This document shows positions 44,270-55,345 of a stretch of DNA of 64,000 bases, in pieces. The translations under genes were made by a program, and so were the position numbers. Source of the DNA: Anadara kagoshimensis (Eukaryota > Mollusca > Bivalvia > Arcoida > Arcidae); the NCBI GenBank assembly GCA_021292105.1, contig CM037869.1, positions 3,505,001-3,569,000 of the forward strand, in the 5' to 3' direction. Numbering within the stretch: the stretch's first letter is position 1; each line of letters begins with the position of its first letter. The notes below the pieces were generated by a model. That model had not been told where the DNA came from. It ran no database searches and saw only the letters and a list, made by a program, of their open reading frames with translations.

Positions 44270-45017
44270 TCCCCGACCCCCAGACCCATTTGACTGTGCA
44301 CGTCCCTGTTAGCGTAGAGTTTCATCATGTAGGTCTTGAGCCCGAAGGCATCGTCACCTACCAGGAAGTAGGGTATATCCTGTGTGTCACCTGGCAGAGG
44401 ATCTGGCTGTTGGAACCCGGCGATGTCATTGTTCTGTAGACCCTCCTTGAACTAACTTTCATTGTAGACGTGGGCATCAGCCCTTGCCGCTTTCGTCTAT
44501 CCACAGGAACAGTTGAAGACAGAAATGCCAGGAGGATAACACTGAAGAGACCTTTATAGTTGAAGAAGTCGGACCCAGCGTTGGCAAGAGCTTTAAACGC
44601 AATATGCTTCCCATCTATAATCCCAATGACATGTAGAAAATTCTACCTGGGGTACCAATCATCAGCTTCCTGGCGCCACTGGACCTCAGTGTCTGGCGGG
44701 GAGAGCATCTTATGAGCATACTCGTGGACGATTGCCTCACAGACTTCACGCACCACTAGACTTATGGTGTTGTGGGGGACCCATCAGGCATATTGCATCT
44801 CACGGTACTTGGAGCCAGAAGCAAGATGCCTCAGGGCGATAGCAACCTTCAGGCCTTGTTCAAGGGGTGCTCTCCAGTTGGTAGTCTCGTTGTAAGTGCT
44901 TGTTAGTCTCTGCACAATTGCATCGTACATCGCAGAAGGCATCCTCATAAAGGCAGTGATCAGTCGTTTGAGACATCGTTTAACGGTTAGTAGTGCTTTG
45001 TACGCGGAAAAATCCAT
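44270..45017 (-). pseudogene. PIF/Harbinger transposase (HARBI1-like), broken
   Basis: Opens MDFSAYKALLTVKRCLKRLI, then the family core LKVAIALRHLASGSKYREMQ, VPHNTISLVVREVCEAIVHE, then GIIDGKHIAFKA (first catalytic Asp) and FFNYKGLFSVILLA. After frame changes come ADAHVYNES (second Asp region), DPLPGDTQDIPYFLVGDDAF and LKTYMMKLYANRD. An in-frame stop follows MQYA (44784), there are at least two frame changes, and the catalytic Glu with the C-terminus is missing. Host HARBI1 itself is excluded by these defects and by the TIR. Confidence 0.85.
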
Positions 45018-45519
45018 TTCTTAGTGATAAGCCGCTAATCACTCGCTATACCAACGTGTAACATACGTTCGATGACCGCGCTTTGCCCGTGACAGACCGC
45101 TAAGCTTTCGCGTCTTACCAAGTTTTAATCACTGCCGGAACGCTGATTATCACCTGCGTTTCACGTATGTTTCACGTCTTTACCACGTGTCACCCGTGGT
45201 TGTCCGCGGACTAAAGTTTTGAGCAGTTCAAAACTTTTTGCCGCGTCCGACGCCGTTCGGATTTTTCGCCGCCTCCTGTCACGTCTATAAATCGACTGGA
45301 GCTCGTCTTAAACTCCACATCAACGCGAACAATATCGTCTGCTTAACGGGAGACCACTTTTGACGGGTTATGGCCGTGATAAGCCGTAAAGCGCTGTGTG
45401 ACCGGGCCTTGAAAAGGATCAAATGTAGTTCATTTATTTTTTTTTATTTTACCTTTTTCATATAGGAATGTAGTTGAGTTGGGTAATTGTTTTTTACGCC
45501 CCAGTCAAGTGAAATTGTA

Positions 45520-45745
45520 TTTTACGAGTGGCCGAGTGGTCTAAAGGGTGGGCTTATGGATCATAGTGCCTCTCATCGCCTTGGTGCGAGTCTCACTCGG
45601 GACAGTTTTAGAAAGTTTGACAGTTCACTTGCCGAAGGTCGGCGGATTCTCTGGGTACACTTGTTTCATTCACCATCTATGAATTGACCGTCTCGATATC
45701 TGTGGAAGAATCTTGACTGGGGCTTAAAACACCATTACCCAACTC
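45520..45745 (+). mobile_element. SINE family B, near full length
   Basis: Head GAGTGGCCGAGTGGTCTAAA (A box of Ser/Leu tRNA type), B box decayed (GGTGCGAGTCTCACTCGGGA), body AGTTCACTTGCCGAAGGTCG, tail AGAATCTTGACTGGGGCTTA+AAACACCATTACCCAACTC. An inverted piece of its own tail lies just before it (45478-45512). Confidence 0.85.
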
Positions 45746-45784
45746 AAATATATTCTTAGATCAAAAAGTTAAACATTAAAACAA

Positions 45785-46740
45785 TAGCTAGATGTACCTT
45801 AACGCTCACCTGATTATATACAATGGATCAATGACCGTCCCAACACAATTACAGGTTGGTTGAGATAAAATGTAGAAAGTGATGCCATTATCTGTTTATA
45901 TAGATTAGTTAAGTTATAACAATTGTATCCATTTCAGTATTCTTTTTTATCTGTAACCTAGACCCTAACCCTCTTTATTCTTCCTATATCTGTAACCTTT
46001 GACCCTGAACTGAAGACCTTGATCTATATGATCAGCATGTCAATACCTACAATATTCTAACATACATGCCTATACAACAAGTTAATAGTCAGTGCAGATA
46101 ATTAACAATTTTGGTTTACTTGTACATGTTTGAATTTGACTTTTGAACCCATGACCTTGATCTACATCTATGTATAAAAATGATCGTCATGTAAATACCT
46201 ACAATAAACTGAAAATCCCATGCGTTATCACCAGAAATGTTTAAAAAATTAACAATTTGAATCAAAGGTCACAAACTTGGACATGGCCTGCAGCTTTGAT
46301 CTGACATTAATTCGAAGAAAATAGCAAGACAAGATCAACAGTGAATTCTCCATACAGTAAACCTTTGTTGAGTTTTAAAAATTATGAACTTTAAGCAAAA
46401 CACACGTTACCTATTTTCGTCCAGTTTTCATGAAAAAACAATTTTCATGTTCCCAGTTATCCTGAATCCAAATATCAAATCGAAATTTGCTTGCACGTTT
46501 TGGTTTCAGAGAAAAAGATTTTTTGTCTTTTTTGCTATATGTAGTAACAGCAGCCATCTTCTTAGACGTGGCCAAATCCCGAACAAAATTGTAAATGCCT
46601 GTTACCAAGGCATGATAATCACAAAGTTTCAAATAGTTTTAGAAGAGATAATCAAAATGTAAAGTTTACGACCGACGCACGACACACGACGGACGGTGAT
46701 AGATTGCAATAACTCAACTGAGCCCATGGACCAGGTGAAA
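45785..46740 (-). mobile_element. Helitron/pearl-like element, copy 3
   Basis: Reverse orientation. 5' end (46740) TTTCACCTGGTCCATGGGCT+CAGTTGAG with GTCCGTCGTGTGTCGTGCGT; 3' end (about 45793) AGGTGAGCGTTAAGGTACAT. The middle has two or three core units related to copy 1 (GACCTTGATCTACATCTATG, TCATGTAAATACCTACAAT) plus a part like copy 2's 5' side. Confidence 0.65.
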
Positions 46741-46977
46741 CCATATATATAAACTACATTTTTCCTTTTCAAAATGGTATTTGACACGAACAGTTTAACT
46801 TGCCTTACAGACTACCTTTATATGAAGGCCACTTGCTTTTAAAAGTTAATACAAATGTATCTCAATTGCTCTTTATTCATGTCATTCGAAACTTGTATAA
46901 GGGCCACCTACCCATAAACCCACTTTTACGTGTTCCCTTGAGTAGCCTTTATCAGCAGGGTTGACTGTAGTTTTATT

Positions 46978-47749
46978 TGTGTAATTAGTATAACTATCTC
47001 TAAGTCGGTTTACCCTTTCGCAAGTGTTTCCTTTTCGGAGAATAGCATGTGCATTGTATGTTGTTGTTTTTTTTTCTTTATTGGTTCAAGTTACGAACTG
47101 TATGGTTCTGCATGTTTTCTTTCAAAAATAAAATCATGTTCTGCAATGCTTTCTGAATCACTTCTGAAACAACCAGTGAAGATTTAATCGATAAAGACGT
47201 TTGTTCTAAAGTTATAATGAAGATGTGCTCTGTCAATTGCGAATCATATTAAACGGAAAGCGTAACATGTCTTCACGTAAAGCATAACACAGCTGGTCGG
47301 AAAGCGTAACATTTATGCTACTCAGCTTAAACGAAACATTAAATTTCGCTTAAAAGCAGAGTAAAGCTTCTGTCTTCGCAAGTTTATGAAAATATAGACA
47401 TTTCTTGATAATTTTGAGTAGAAACATCATTTGAATCCAAACCCGCTTTATTAAAATCAGCTGCTAAACAAAGGGACCGGCCAAAAATGGAAATGTTACA
47501 GGAACGTGAAAAATATGACTATTTCTTGCAAGATTTTATATGAGGCAGTTAAGTACCATCAAATATAATGCGAATAACTTTTGCTTTCTTTTAAAGTTTC
47601 GTTTTTGTGAAGTTATATGAAAAACCGTGTTTTTGCTCTTTAACGTAAAGCGTAACGACCAAAAATATATCATTTTACTCGGACGTAAATGAAAACCGAC
47701 GGAATACTCCGACGTAAATGAAATACGGTGTATCAGGATTACCCCCGTG
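46978..47749 (-). repeat. right terminal inverted repeat
   Basis: Inverse of 43001-43765 with a few percent substitutions and short indels (for example 9 against 6 T near 47070; TATCTCTAAGTCGG against CCGACTTATAGATA). Confidence 0.85.
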
Positions 47750-47754
47750 GTTAT

Positions 47755-48050
47755 GTCTAACATACTTTGGATACCTTCTACAAACCAAATCGTCAGCAAA
47801 ACAAGGGTTACCGCATGGTACATTATCCACATGTATGCAAGTGGCGGATTTAACAATCCCCTCTTTGAATAAAATGAGAGAGAGAGCTGTTGTCTGAAGT
47901 GACCACCATATGTTAATATAACAACCCCGTGTTGTTTCGGATCGCGTTCTCCGTTTCGTGTATTACTATCGATTACGTTCTTCCAGTTATAAAAACCACC
48001 TTGCACTACGAGTCAAGTTGATTTAAATGAAGTAAAGTTATGCTTAGGTT
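47755..48050. other. flank between the long-TIR element and a hAT remnant
   Basis: No gene. TATAAAAACC at about 47986 is a possible promoter relic. May be part of the dead hAT element that follows. Confidence 0.3.
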
Positions 48051-48052
48051 AT

Positions 48053-48425
48053 ATTGTGGCACAATGATTTGCCGTCTCCATCTTCCCTGCGAAAGGAGCT
48101 TTCTTCGTGGAAAAAGAAATGGTCATCAACCACCGAGAATCTGATTCACTCCACTTTTGACAACCTGTTGGAATGTTTGAAAGTAACCGACATGGACATA
48201 TTCCCAAATATTCAGACTTTTAGTTATCGGCTGCACGCTACCGATCACGAGTTGTGAAGCTGAATGCTCTTTCTCTGTACATCGTCGGACCAAAACATTT
48301 ACGTACGACGATGTCAGAGGAGCGACTAGCGGGGTTAGCTCTTATGAATATCTACCCATGGGTTGCAATTGACTACGAATCTGGCAAAAAAGTCCATTAA
48401 AATGCAGCCTCGACGTATTGAGATA
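48053..48425 (+). pseudogene. hAT-type transposase C-terminal fragment
   Basis: HNDLPSPSSLRKELSSWKKK and DMDIFPNIQTFSYRLHATDH+E, then after a frame change LRTTMSEERLAGLALMNIYP. This is the order of the hAT C-terminal dimerisation region, as in transposase-derived ZMYM6/'52 kDa repressor' proteins. The CEAERSFSxLR segment is mostly destroyed. Only the last ~120 codons remain; N-terminal zinc finger and catalytic part are absent. Confidence 0.75.
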
Positions 48426-48429
48426 TAGT

Positions 48430-49055
48430 TTCTGTGTACATTACGTTGAAAATGTTTGTAAATATGACGGTGAGTAAATGATTCACAGAGCTTTTGTGTT
48501 ATATCTGCAGTTTACTTAAATTCCTATTATTATTAAACATAAAGTGTATTTTATACTAAAGGTATTGACTTTTAACTTGTACTTACTTATTTTTGAGTTC
48601 TGATGAAATACTAATGTATCTTTTACACATGTTGTGAATATAAAGTGTCATTAGGTCATGTGCCCACCTCTTAAGTAGGACAAAGGGCTAGCCCACATTC
48701 TTAGTATAGCATAATGTCTTTGTTCTAGAAGTTGTTTACTAGTAATTCAATATTATAGCTAAGGTTAATGGCATATCATATTATGCAGAAGTCAGCAGTC
48801 TTGACATGCAGTTTAACACTTGTTCTAAGATTCTAGAACTTTCTTATGACACTGATATACAAAGGCTGCGAGGCAATCATAGAGTGGAGAGTCTACAGTT
48901 GGGTTTAGTTGGTAACGGAGTCTTAGTCTACGGGGAGAGTGGTGCGGATGTGTGTGTTTGCTAGCCTCTGTGAAGTTAGTGCGTCCGTGTGTGTGTGTTG
49001 TAAATAGTTAAGTTCCTTGGATTAATACAGCTAAGTGAAGCTGAAGTCTGGCGTC
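48430..49055. other. unassigned DNA, possibly a solo LTR fragment
   Basis: No coding region. 48650-49050 (from TGTCATTAGGTCATG to GTCTGGCGTCATTATTCTTG) has the look of an LTR, but no second copy is present to prove it. Confidence 0.25.
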
Positions 49056-49059
49056 ATTA

Positions 49060-51835
49060 TTCTTGTAGAAAAATCTTTCCATAATAAAATTCAGTCCTTT
49101 CTAGCAAAAGATTTTACACTAAATGAGTCCGGAGTCAATGAAGCCAGTAATACTCTTACAGGCTTGTATAATTTTTTATCTGAAAAATGTATGAGATACC
49201 AAAAACTTTAAACATAAAAATTCAAAGAAAAAATCTCCTTGGAGTGATAATCAATACCTTGAGCACAGAAAAACTGTTTTAAAATTAGCCAAAGCCCTAA
49301 AAAATTCTCCCTATAATAGCGAAATACGTTTAAATTATCTACACCATGCTAAAAAATTAAAAAAGATGAAAAAGCAGAAACAGTCAGAGTTCAAGAGAAA
49401 CATTGTTCATCAAATCTCCACTTGCAGTAATAAAGACAATAAAAAATTATGGTCACTTTTAAAGTCTTTGCAGAAAAAAGAAACTTCAGATAATATAACA
49501 CAGGTTCATGAGTTTATTAGCCACATTCAGTCCAAGGGAACCCTAAAATGTTTGACAATAATTATTCAGAACAGGTAAAATCTACTTTGGTTGATTTAGA
49601 GTCAAAAATTAGTGCTAATGATTTAACAGACCAAACAATTTCTATGGCTGAAATAAAACATGTCCTTAAAAATTTAAAACTGGAAAAAGTGTAGGCCCTG
49701 ATGCAATCTCATATGAAATATTACTTCATAGTAGTCACACAATGATGTCATGTTTAGTAAAATATTTTAATATGATTTTTTCCTCTGGTCAAATTCCTTC
49801 AGAATGGCAAAAAAGTTTCCTTGTTCTACTGCATAAATCTGGGGATAAATCAAATCCAGATAATTACAGAGGCATATCTTTGAACAGTTTTTATTTAAAG
49901 TTTTTACAGCGGTACTTAATAATAGATTCTCAACACTGATAGATGAACAATATAGCAACATGCAGTTTGGATTTCGAAAGAACAGTAGAACTTCTGACAA
50001 TTTATTCATTCTTAAAACGAGATTAATAAATACGTTCATTCAAAAAAGAAAAAAATTTATGCCTGTTTTATTGACTTTAAAAAAGCATTTGACTCAGTTT
50101 GGCGTGAGGGTCTTTGTTTCAAATTGTTAACTCAAACCAAAATAGGCTCTAAAATGTACTCATTATTAAAGGTTATGTATCAGAAAACTTTGGTGGCTTT
50201 GAAACATGATCATTCATTTACAGATTTCTTTTCTATATTTAGAGGTGTGCGTCAAGGTGATAGTCTAAGTCCTTCCCTATTTAATTTCTTCATTAATGAC
50301 ATTCCTGATCTGTTTCATAATAATGACCCTTTAACACTATTAAATTCAAAAATAACATCACTCTTATTTGCAGATGACCTAATTATTCTATCAGAAACAG
50401 CAGAAGGATTACAAAAATCATTAAGTGACCTTGCCAAGTACTGTTTTAAGTGGCAGCTTACTGTTAATTTACATAAAACCAAAATTCTCACATTTCAACA
50501 AACAAACAAATTAAGTAACAAAACATTTTATTTTCAAAATGAGGCAATAGAAAATGTAAAAGAGTACAAATACTTAGGAAACACAATAAATGCAGCAGGT
50601 TCCTTTATTCCCTCTTCAAATGAATTATCAAAAAAGGTATCAGAGCACTTCATTCAGTTTACAAGTACAGCAGTGGTGTAAACAATATGCCAATAGATAT
50701 AATGCTTAGATTGTTTTGACTCTCTTGTACGTCCCATTCTTACTTATAATTCTGAGATATGGTTTATGGATCTTTATAAACAAATATGGTCATCCAAAAA
50801 CAGAGCACTCAATAAGAATCAACCAATTGATCTCATATCCTTGTATGATGTTTTCCCATGGAAAAGGTACACATTAAATACTGTAAACAACTTCTTGGTG
50901 TCAGTAAAACTTCTTCCAATCTTGCTACAAAATCCGAGTTAGGCAGATTTCCAATATTTCAATTTATATTAAATCAATTAGCTTGCTATGTATCAAGACT
51001 TAATTCTAATAACTTAAATCCTTTAATTAAGGAAACATTTATTTTATCCAAGAAATTAGATATAGATAATACTTATTCCTGGTATTTATTTGCTAAAGAA
51101 GCATTATCAGAAATATCATTAGATATAAATACTGTTCAGTCATTTGATTATACAAAACAAAAACATAAATTAAAAAAAATATGTTTTTTGTCTTTTGGAC
51201 AACATTATACAAAACTCTTTTCAGAGAAAATGAATTCTTTAGGAAATGAAAGCAAACTATATATGTACAGTAAAATCAAAACCAGCTTTTCAAAGGAACC
51301 ATATCTCGATATTCTGAAAGATTTTAATTCCAGAAAGCAACTTACTAAATTTAGAATCAGTGATCATTCACTAGAGATAGAAAAGGTCGTTATAAAAAGT
51401 TAAAAAGAGATGAAAGAAATTGTAAATTCTGTAACACAATTGATAATGAGCAACATTTTATTTTTGACTGTTCAAATAACAAGGAACTCCGTAAAGATTT
51501 TATAAAGTCAAGCAAAGCTTCTTTAAACTATAATGTTAATGAAAATAATAAGTTTTCAACAATGATCATAATTTTGAAATCAACATCCCCTTGTCTTATA
51601 CGTAAATTAGGTGCCTTCATTAAAAGTCTTTTGAACTGAGGAGGACAGGCTTATTGAATATTTAGGATATTAAACTGAATGTTTTCATACAGATACTATA
51701 TATCATTTATTTTATTTTGTGCAAAGGTATTAATTTGCAATATTGCATCTTTTATGTAATTCTTGTAAGATGATTGTAACAAACTACCTATGTAGTTTAT
51801 ATACAATAAAGTATTATTATTATTATTTACATACT
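49060..51835 (+). mobile_element. 5'-truncated LINE, ORF2 reverse transcriptase remnant
   Basis: Reverse transcriptase motifs in order: SEWQKSFLVLLHKSGDKSNP+DNYRGISLNS (49790-49890), MQFGFRKNSRTSDNLF (about 49960), FIDFKKAFDSVWREGL (about 50070), GVRQGDSLSPSLFNFFINDI (50244-50305), LLFADDLIILSE (50362-50397, intact FADD), KYLGNTINAAGSF. Then a thumb/C-terminal region and the Cys-His end NCKFCNTIDNEQHFIFDC (51419-51470). At least five frame changes or stops. No endonuclease and no ORF1 seen. The 3' end has AATAAA (51807) and an (ATT)n tail. Jockey/CR1-like non-LTR group by motif style; clade not fixed. Confidence 0.9.
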
Positions 51836-52320
51836 GCAAGATCCCACATAAATATAAATTTGTGACGACGACAACAGTACGCTACTGGGGAATATAACAC
51901 CTGAATCCCGTTTGACACCTGGGGGAGGTTCGAACCCCGAGGAGAACAACACTCCCGAATCGAAATTTACGTCGCATTATTTAATAGTATAAGTCAAAAT
52001 ACCATAATTCATTACTTAAAATTATAAGTTTATTTACCTAAAGTTTAATCATATTATTTTGGTAATTATTAAGAGCTAGTAACTGTTTTCTTCTGGCACC
52101 CTTTGTTTGTAATTTCCCATGTATATATATAATATAATCTTCAAATTGTACTAGGGTTTTTATTTGGTTCACTCTTCCCCTCAAGGTATGTTTAGTTAAG
52201 AAAAGTTACAATGTTACAAAAAGTGAATAATCTATTTGCTGTGTAACATAAAAAACTGTCCTTTCATTTTTACTTGAAGTGAGAATTTTTTTCACAGATT
52301 TACTCCTCCTTCAAAATATT
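51836..52320. other. unassigned DNA
   Basis: Nothing coding. GGTTCGAACCCCG at 51928 is a B-box-like word without a tRNA-like head, so not called a SINE. Confidence 0.35.
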
Positions 52321-52322
52321 AA

Positions 52323-52388
52323 ATCTCTCTCTGTTTTTCTCTCCTCTCCCTCTCTATCTCTCCCTTTTCTCTGTCTCTCTCCTAAGAC
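52323..52388. repeat. CT-rich tract
   Basis: CTCTCTCTGTTTTTCTCTCC followed by more CTCTCC/CTATCTC/TCTGTCTC words. Confidence 0.8.
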
Positions 52389-54560
52389 AATCCTTTTGGT
52401 AATAGCAAGTTTTTTAGTTTTCGTTAAGTTAGTAAATTTTGCCTAAATTATTTTTTTTCTAAAGTTAATGGAAGTAGTGGATTTTCATTATATATTTTAG
52501 CCCTTCTGTGCCTTTAACCCCTAAAAGTCACACTGCCTTTTCAAATTTAAGTTTTTTTTAATCAAAATAAACAGTTAATTTATTCTTTTAGTTAAGACTT
52601 GGTCACAAAACTGCAAAAATATTCTTTGAATAAGAAGACTGAGAAATTTGAGTGATTTTTACAATTCTTACTCAGAGTCGAGAGGAGGACCGAGGACTAC
52701 CGGTTACAATTATATTATGTATATGTTTACGGATAAGGTGTGAATTTGTTGAAATCATAGATGTTTTAAGACAAGTGACAATATTAATTAACAAAATAGT
52801 TCGACATTCTCCTTAATGTATTTTATCACTGGACCTCTGCTTGAGATATGTACACACCATCAGGTGAGCGTTAAGGCACCTCGTTAACGTGTCCGGGCGA
52901 GTTGACGCGGGCGTAACCAAGTGATGACGTTACTGGAACAAATCCCCACCCATATCAAATTACAATGTTTCAGCATCCCTACGTTCTTTGTTTAAAACTC
53001 ACAGCTTTCTTCTTTAAGTTGATAACCACATCCACCTGATAACACTTAACATTTTTATGAATTCATTTAATGCACCTAAACATTTTTATGGATTTATTTT
53101 ATTAAGAACGTTGATTATCTATGTATTCGATATGCAAGAAACTCTCTAAAATAAGACTATTTTTGGCCTATTCAGCTGTTTATTATAATTATACCAGTTA
53201 AATTTACAGCTCTAGACGGTCGTTTCAAAATATAATTCTTCATCAGTAGTAATTGGACCAAAATATTGAAACCAATTTTTTCCAAGGTTGAAAAATATTT
53301 AAAGGACCAAAAATATATTTGGATGCCGAGATATTGTAATTTGATATGGGTGGAAATTTGTATCAATAATGTCATCACCTGGTTAAATTAACATCAGTTC
53401 GTCCAGAGACGATTGTAAACTTTTTAAAAACTGATTTAAATAATTCGGTGTTATAAGTAAATGCAGTTAATAAAAAACTACCACTATATTATAATAATTG
53501 TCTGTCTTACACTAGAATACACCCAGAGCGACTCCAGTTAGTACGGCCCTGGAAACCATAGCACACACCCAGCCATATAATACTGGCATTGTAACTGTAG
53601 ATACTCGGTCTTCTTAATGACATCTTAAATGTAAAGCTTTATATTTGAACTGTCCAGAGGTTGTGATGAACCCTTGATTGTTCCGACCATTTTAATTAAT
53701 GTGATGCCTTGCAGTTTTAGGACTAAATATTTCCATACATTCAGAATCGGAAATAACAAATCTTTTGCATGATCCTTTGGACTGTCGCTAGAAAAACCTA
53801 CACTATTTCAATCCTGCCTGCATGTACCGTTAGGTTTTAGTGATTTTAGTTTGACGACTATGTCTGTAAGGTTTAAATTGAAGTCAATGGTTTGAGTTTT
53901 GACATTTCATGTATGTAACACTGTAAAAAACAACATGTGTTTTAAATAAGAAGATTACAAATGCAGCTAACCATTTTCTCGACTCATCTTGTTGAAAGTT
54001 CAGCAGGCGAATGAACAAATTGGGGGGAAAATAATATCGTAACCAAGTACTTTGACTTTTGACGGGTTCAGTCCCGTGCAACATCTTCAAATCAAAGGTG
54101 GGCGGCTTCAATGACTATCAGTGGTTCGATGAGACCAGTGAAAAAATCGTGATGATAGTCTATGGTTTTGAAATGTGGCGTGTGTTAAAGGTTACGTAGT
54201 AATATCACAGTTAAACGTATAATTTAATTTTAAAGGTAAATCAACTACTACAGTTGGCTATGTCCAGTGAGGACATATAAAATATATCGCCACATCATAA
54301 GTACAGTTTCCTTATATTCAGTATGTCAATACTGGTTTTCAATTAAACGTATCCATAACTTCCTCATTTTTAAGTTTTGCAATATACATGTTTATATCAC
54401 CTATATATCTCTCCCTCTCCTTTTCTTTCTCTAAATAATGATGCACCTTCTTATGCGATAGATATATAGACTGTTAACTATTCATATTGTTGACACTCTT
54501 GAATTAACTGTTTGTGAGAAATAATACTATGAATGAGACGTAGTGTGACAATGTGTTGTT
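52389..54560. other. unassigned DNA with a Helitron-like 3' end
   Basis: CATCAGGTGAGCGTTAAGGC at about 52860 matches the 3' end of Helitron-like copy 3 and is an isolated terminus. Otherwise no gene or known repeat recognised over 2 kb. Confidence 0.4.
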
Positions 54561-55345
54561 ACAAGTTAAACTTTTTTAAGACAAATGTTCGCTCCACTTT
54601 ACGCCTTCATCTGATACTGCTCCTTTTGATACATTAGAAATTGACATCATTATTTTTAATGGCATGTCACAAATCATTCTGATTAATTGTAAATCGACAT
54701 GTTCCTTTTCTGTCATGAGATTGCACTTTTGTATCAACAGTTTTGACATTAAAATTTTAATATATTTGTTCAGTCTCAAGTGCCTTATGTCTTTGGAAAA
54801 CCCTGTCTTGCTGTTTTGTAACATTGACGCAGTCAAGTTCCTATTTCCCCTTATGGTGACATGTTGTTCTTAGCTTTTTTTTCTTATAAATGGCGGGCAT
54901 CTGAGATCATCCAGATCAACAAACATCACAATCAGCATCATAATAGATAAATTGCGATTTGCTTGCTCTTTATATGCAATGACAAACGTTTCTTATCCAC
55001 TTTTTTCTCATCCCTGTGGTGCGTGTTAACCGAATATAATGCACTGGAAGCATTCCACTTGACAGCAATGCATGCCTCATTCTGTGTAGTACACCAGGTA
55101 TTCATTATTAGGTAGATGAAATGAAATTGACCACAGGCAAGAATGGGCTCCTTTATCGGAAAATTGAAATCGGATGGAAACATCCTTCCCTTAAAAGTTG
55201 TTTTAGTGTATAGATTGTTGTAAGGTTGTGGACTCATTGTCAGACCCGCTAAAAATTGAGTGGATCTAACAACGTTAATTTCTCTTGCCCTTTTATTTTT
55301 AAGTGGTGATCTGGCTGTTGCTTTTGTTTTAGGTTGTAAATGTAT
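54560..55345 (-). other. unclassified coding-like repeat, copy 1
   Basis: Minus-strand sequence with protein-like stretches (QPYNNLYTKTTFKGRMFPSD, CIAVKWNASSALYSV, LALETEQIY-like words). It shares blocks in the same order with 63120-63500 (AATATAATGCACTGGAAGCA+TTCCACTTGACA; CTCTTTATATGCAATGACAA; TATATTTGTTCAGT; CTTGCTGTTTTGT). An acceptor-like TTTTTTTCTCTTTCAG lies at its upstream edge (about 55347). Decayed. Not recognised. Confidence 0.45.

Larger units (their letters stand above)
43840..45410 (-). mobile_element. PIF/Harbinger transposon remnant
   Basis: Right end reads, from 45410 inward, AAGGCCCGGTCACACAGCGC, a GGCCCGGTCACACAGCG-type end typical of Harbinger elements. The matching left end is not visible. 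Carries a broken transposase (45017-44270) and a divergent stub of a second gene (44193-44267), the usual two-gene layout. Nested inside the long-TIR element. Confidence 0.75.
43001..47749. mobile_element. 4.75-kb element with ~770-bp terminal inverted repeats
   Basis: Left end CACGGGGGTAATCCTGATAC (43001) and right end GTATCAGGATTACCCCCGTG (47749) are exact inverses. Inverted similarity runs inward to about 43765 and 46978. Both sides are flanked by the perfect 5-bp direct repeat GTTAT (42996-43000 and 47750-47754), so the whole unit inserted as one piece. The 3.2-kb middle holds a broken Harbinger, a SINE and a Helitron-like copy, and no transposase of its own kind. The superfamily is open: CAC ends plus 5-bp duplication recall Transib/RAG-like elements, but the terminal heptamer does not match. 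Confidence 0.8.

Noticed and set aside
47536-48006. 156-codon minus-strand frame
   Set aside because: It crosses the terminal repeat of the long-TIR element and its flank; the part in the repeat is not open in the other copy and no domain is visible.
50124-51403. Host gene encoding a reverse transcriptase-like protein
   Set aside because: Motifs, frame breaks and the ATT tail show a dead LINE copy, not a host gene.
51925-51945. SINE head at a B-box-like GGTTCGAACCCCG
   Set aside because: No A box upstream and no SINE body downstream.
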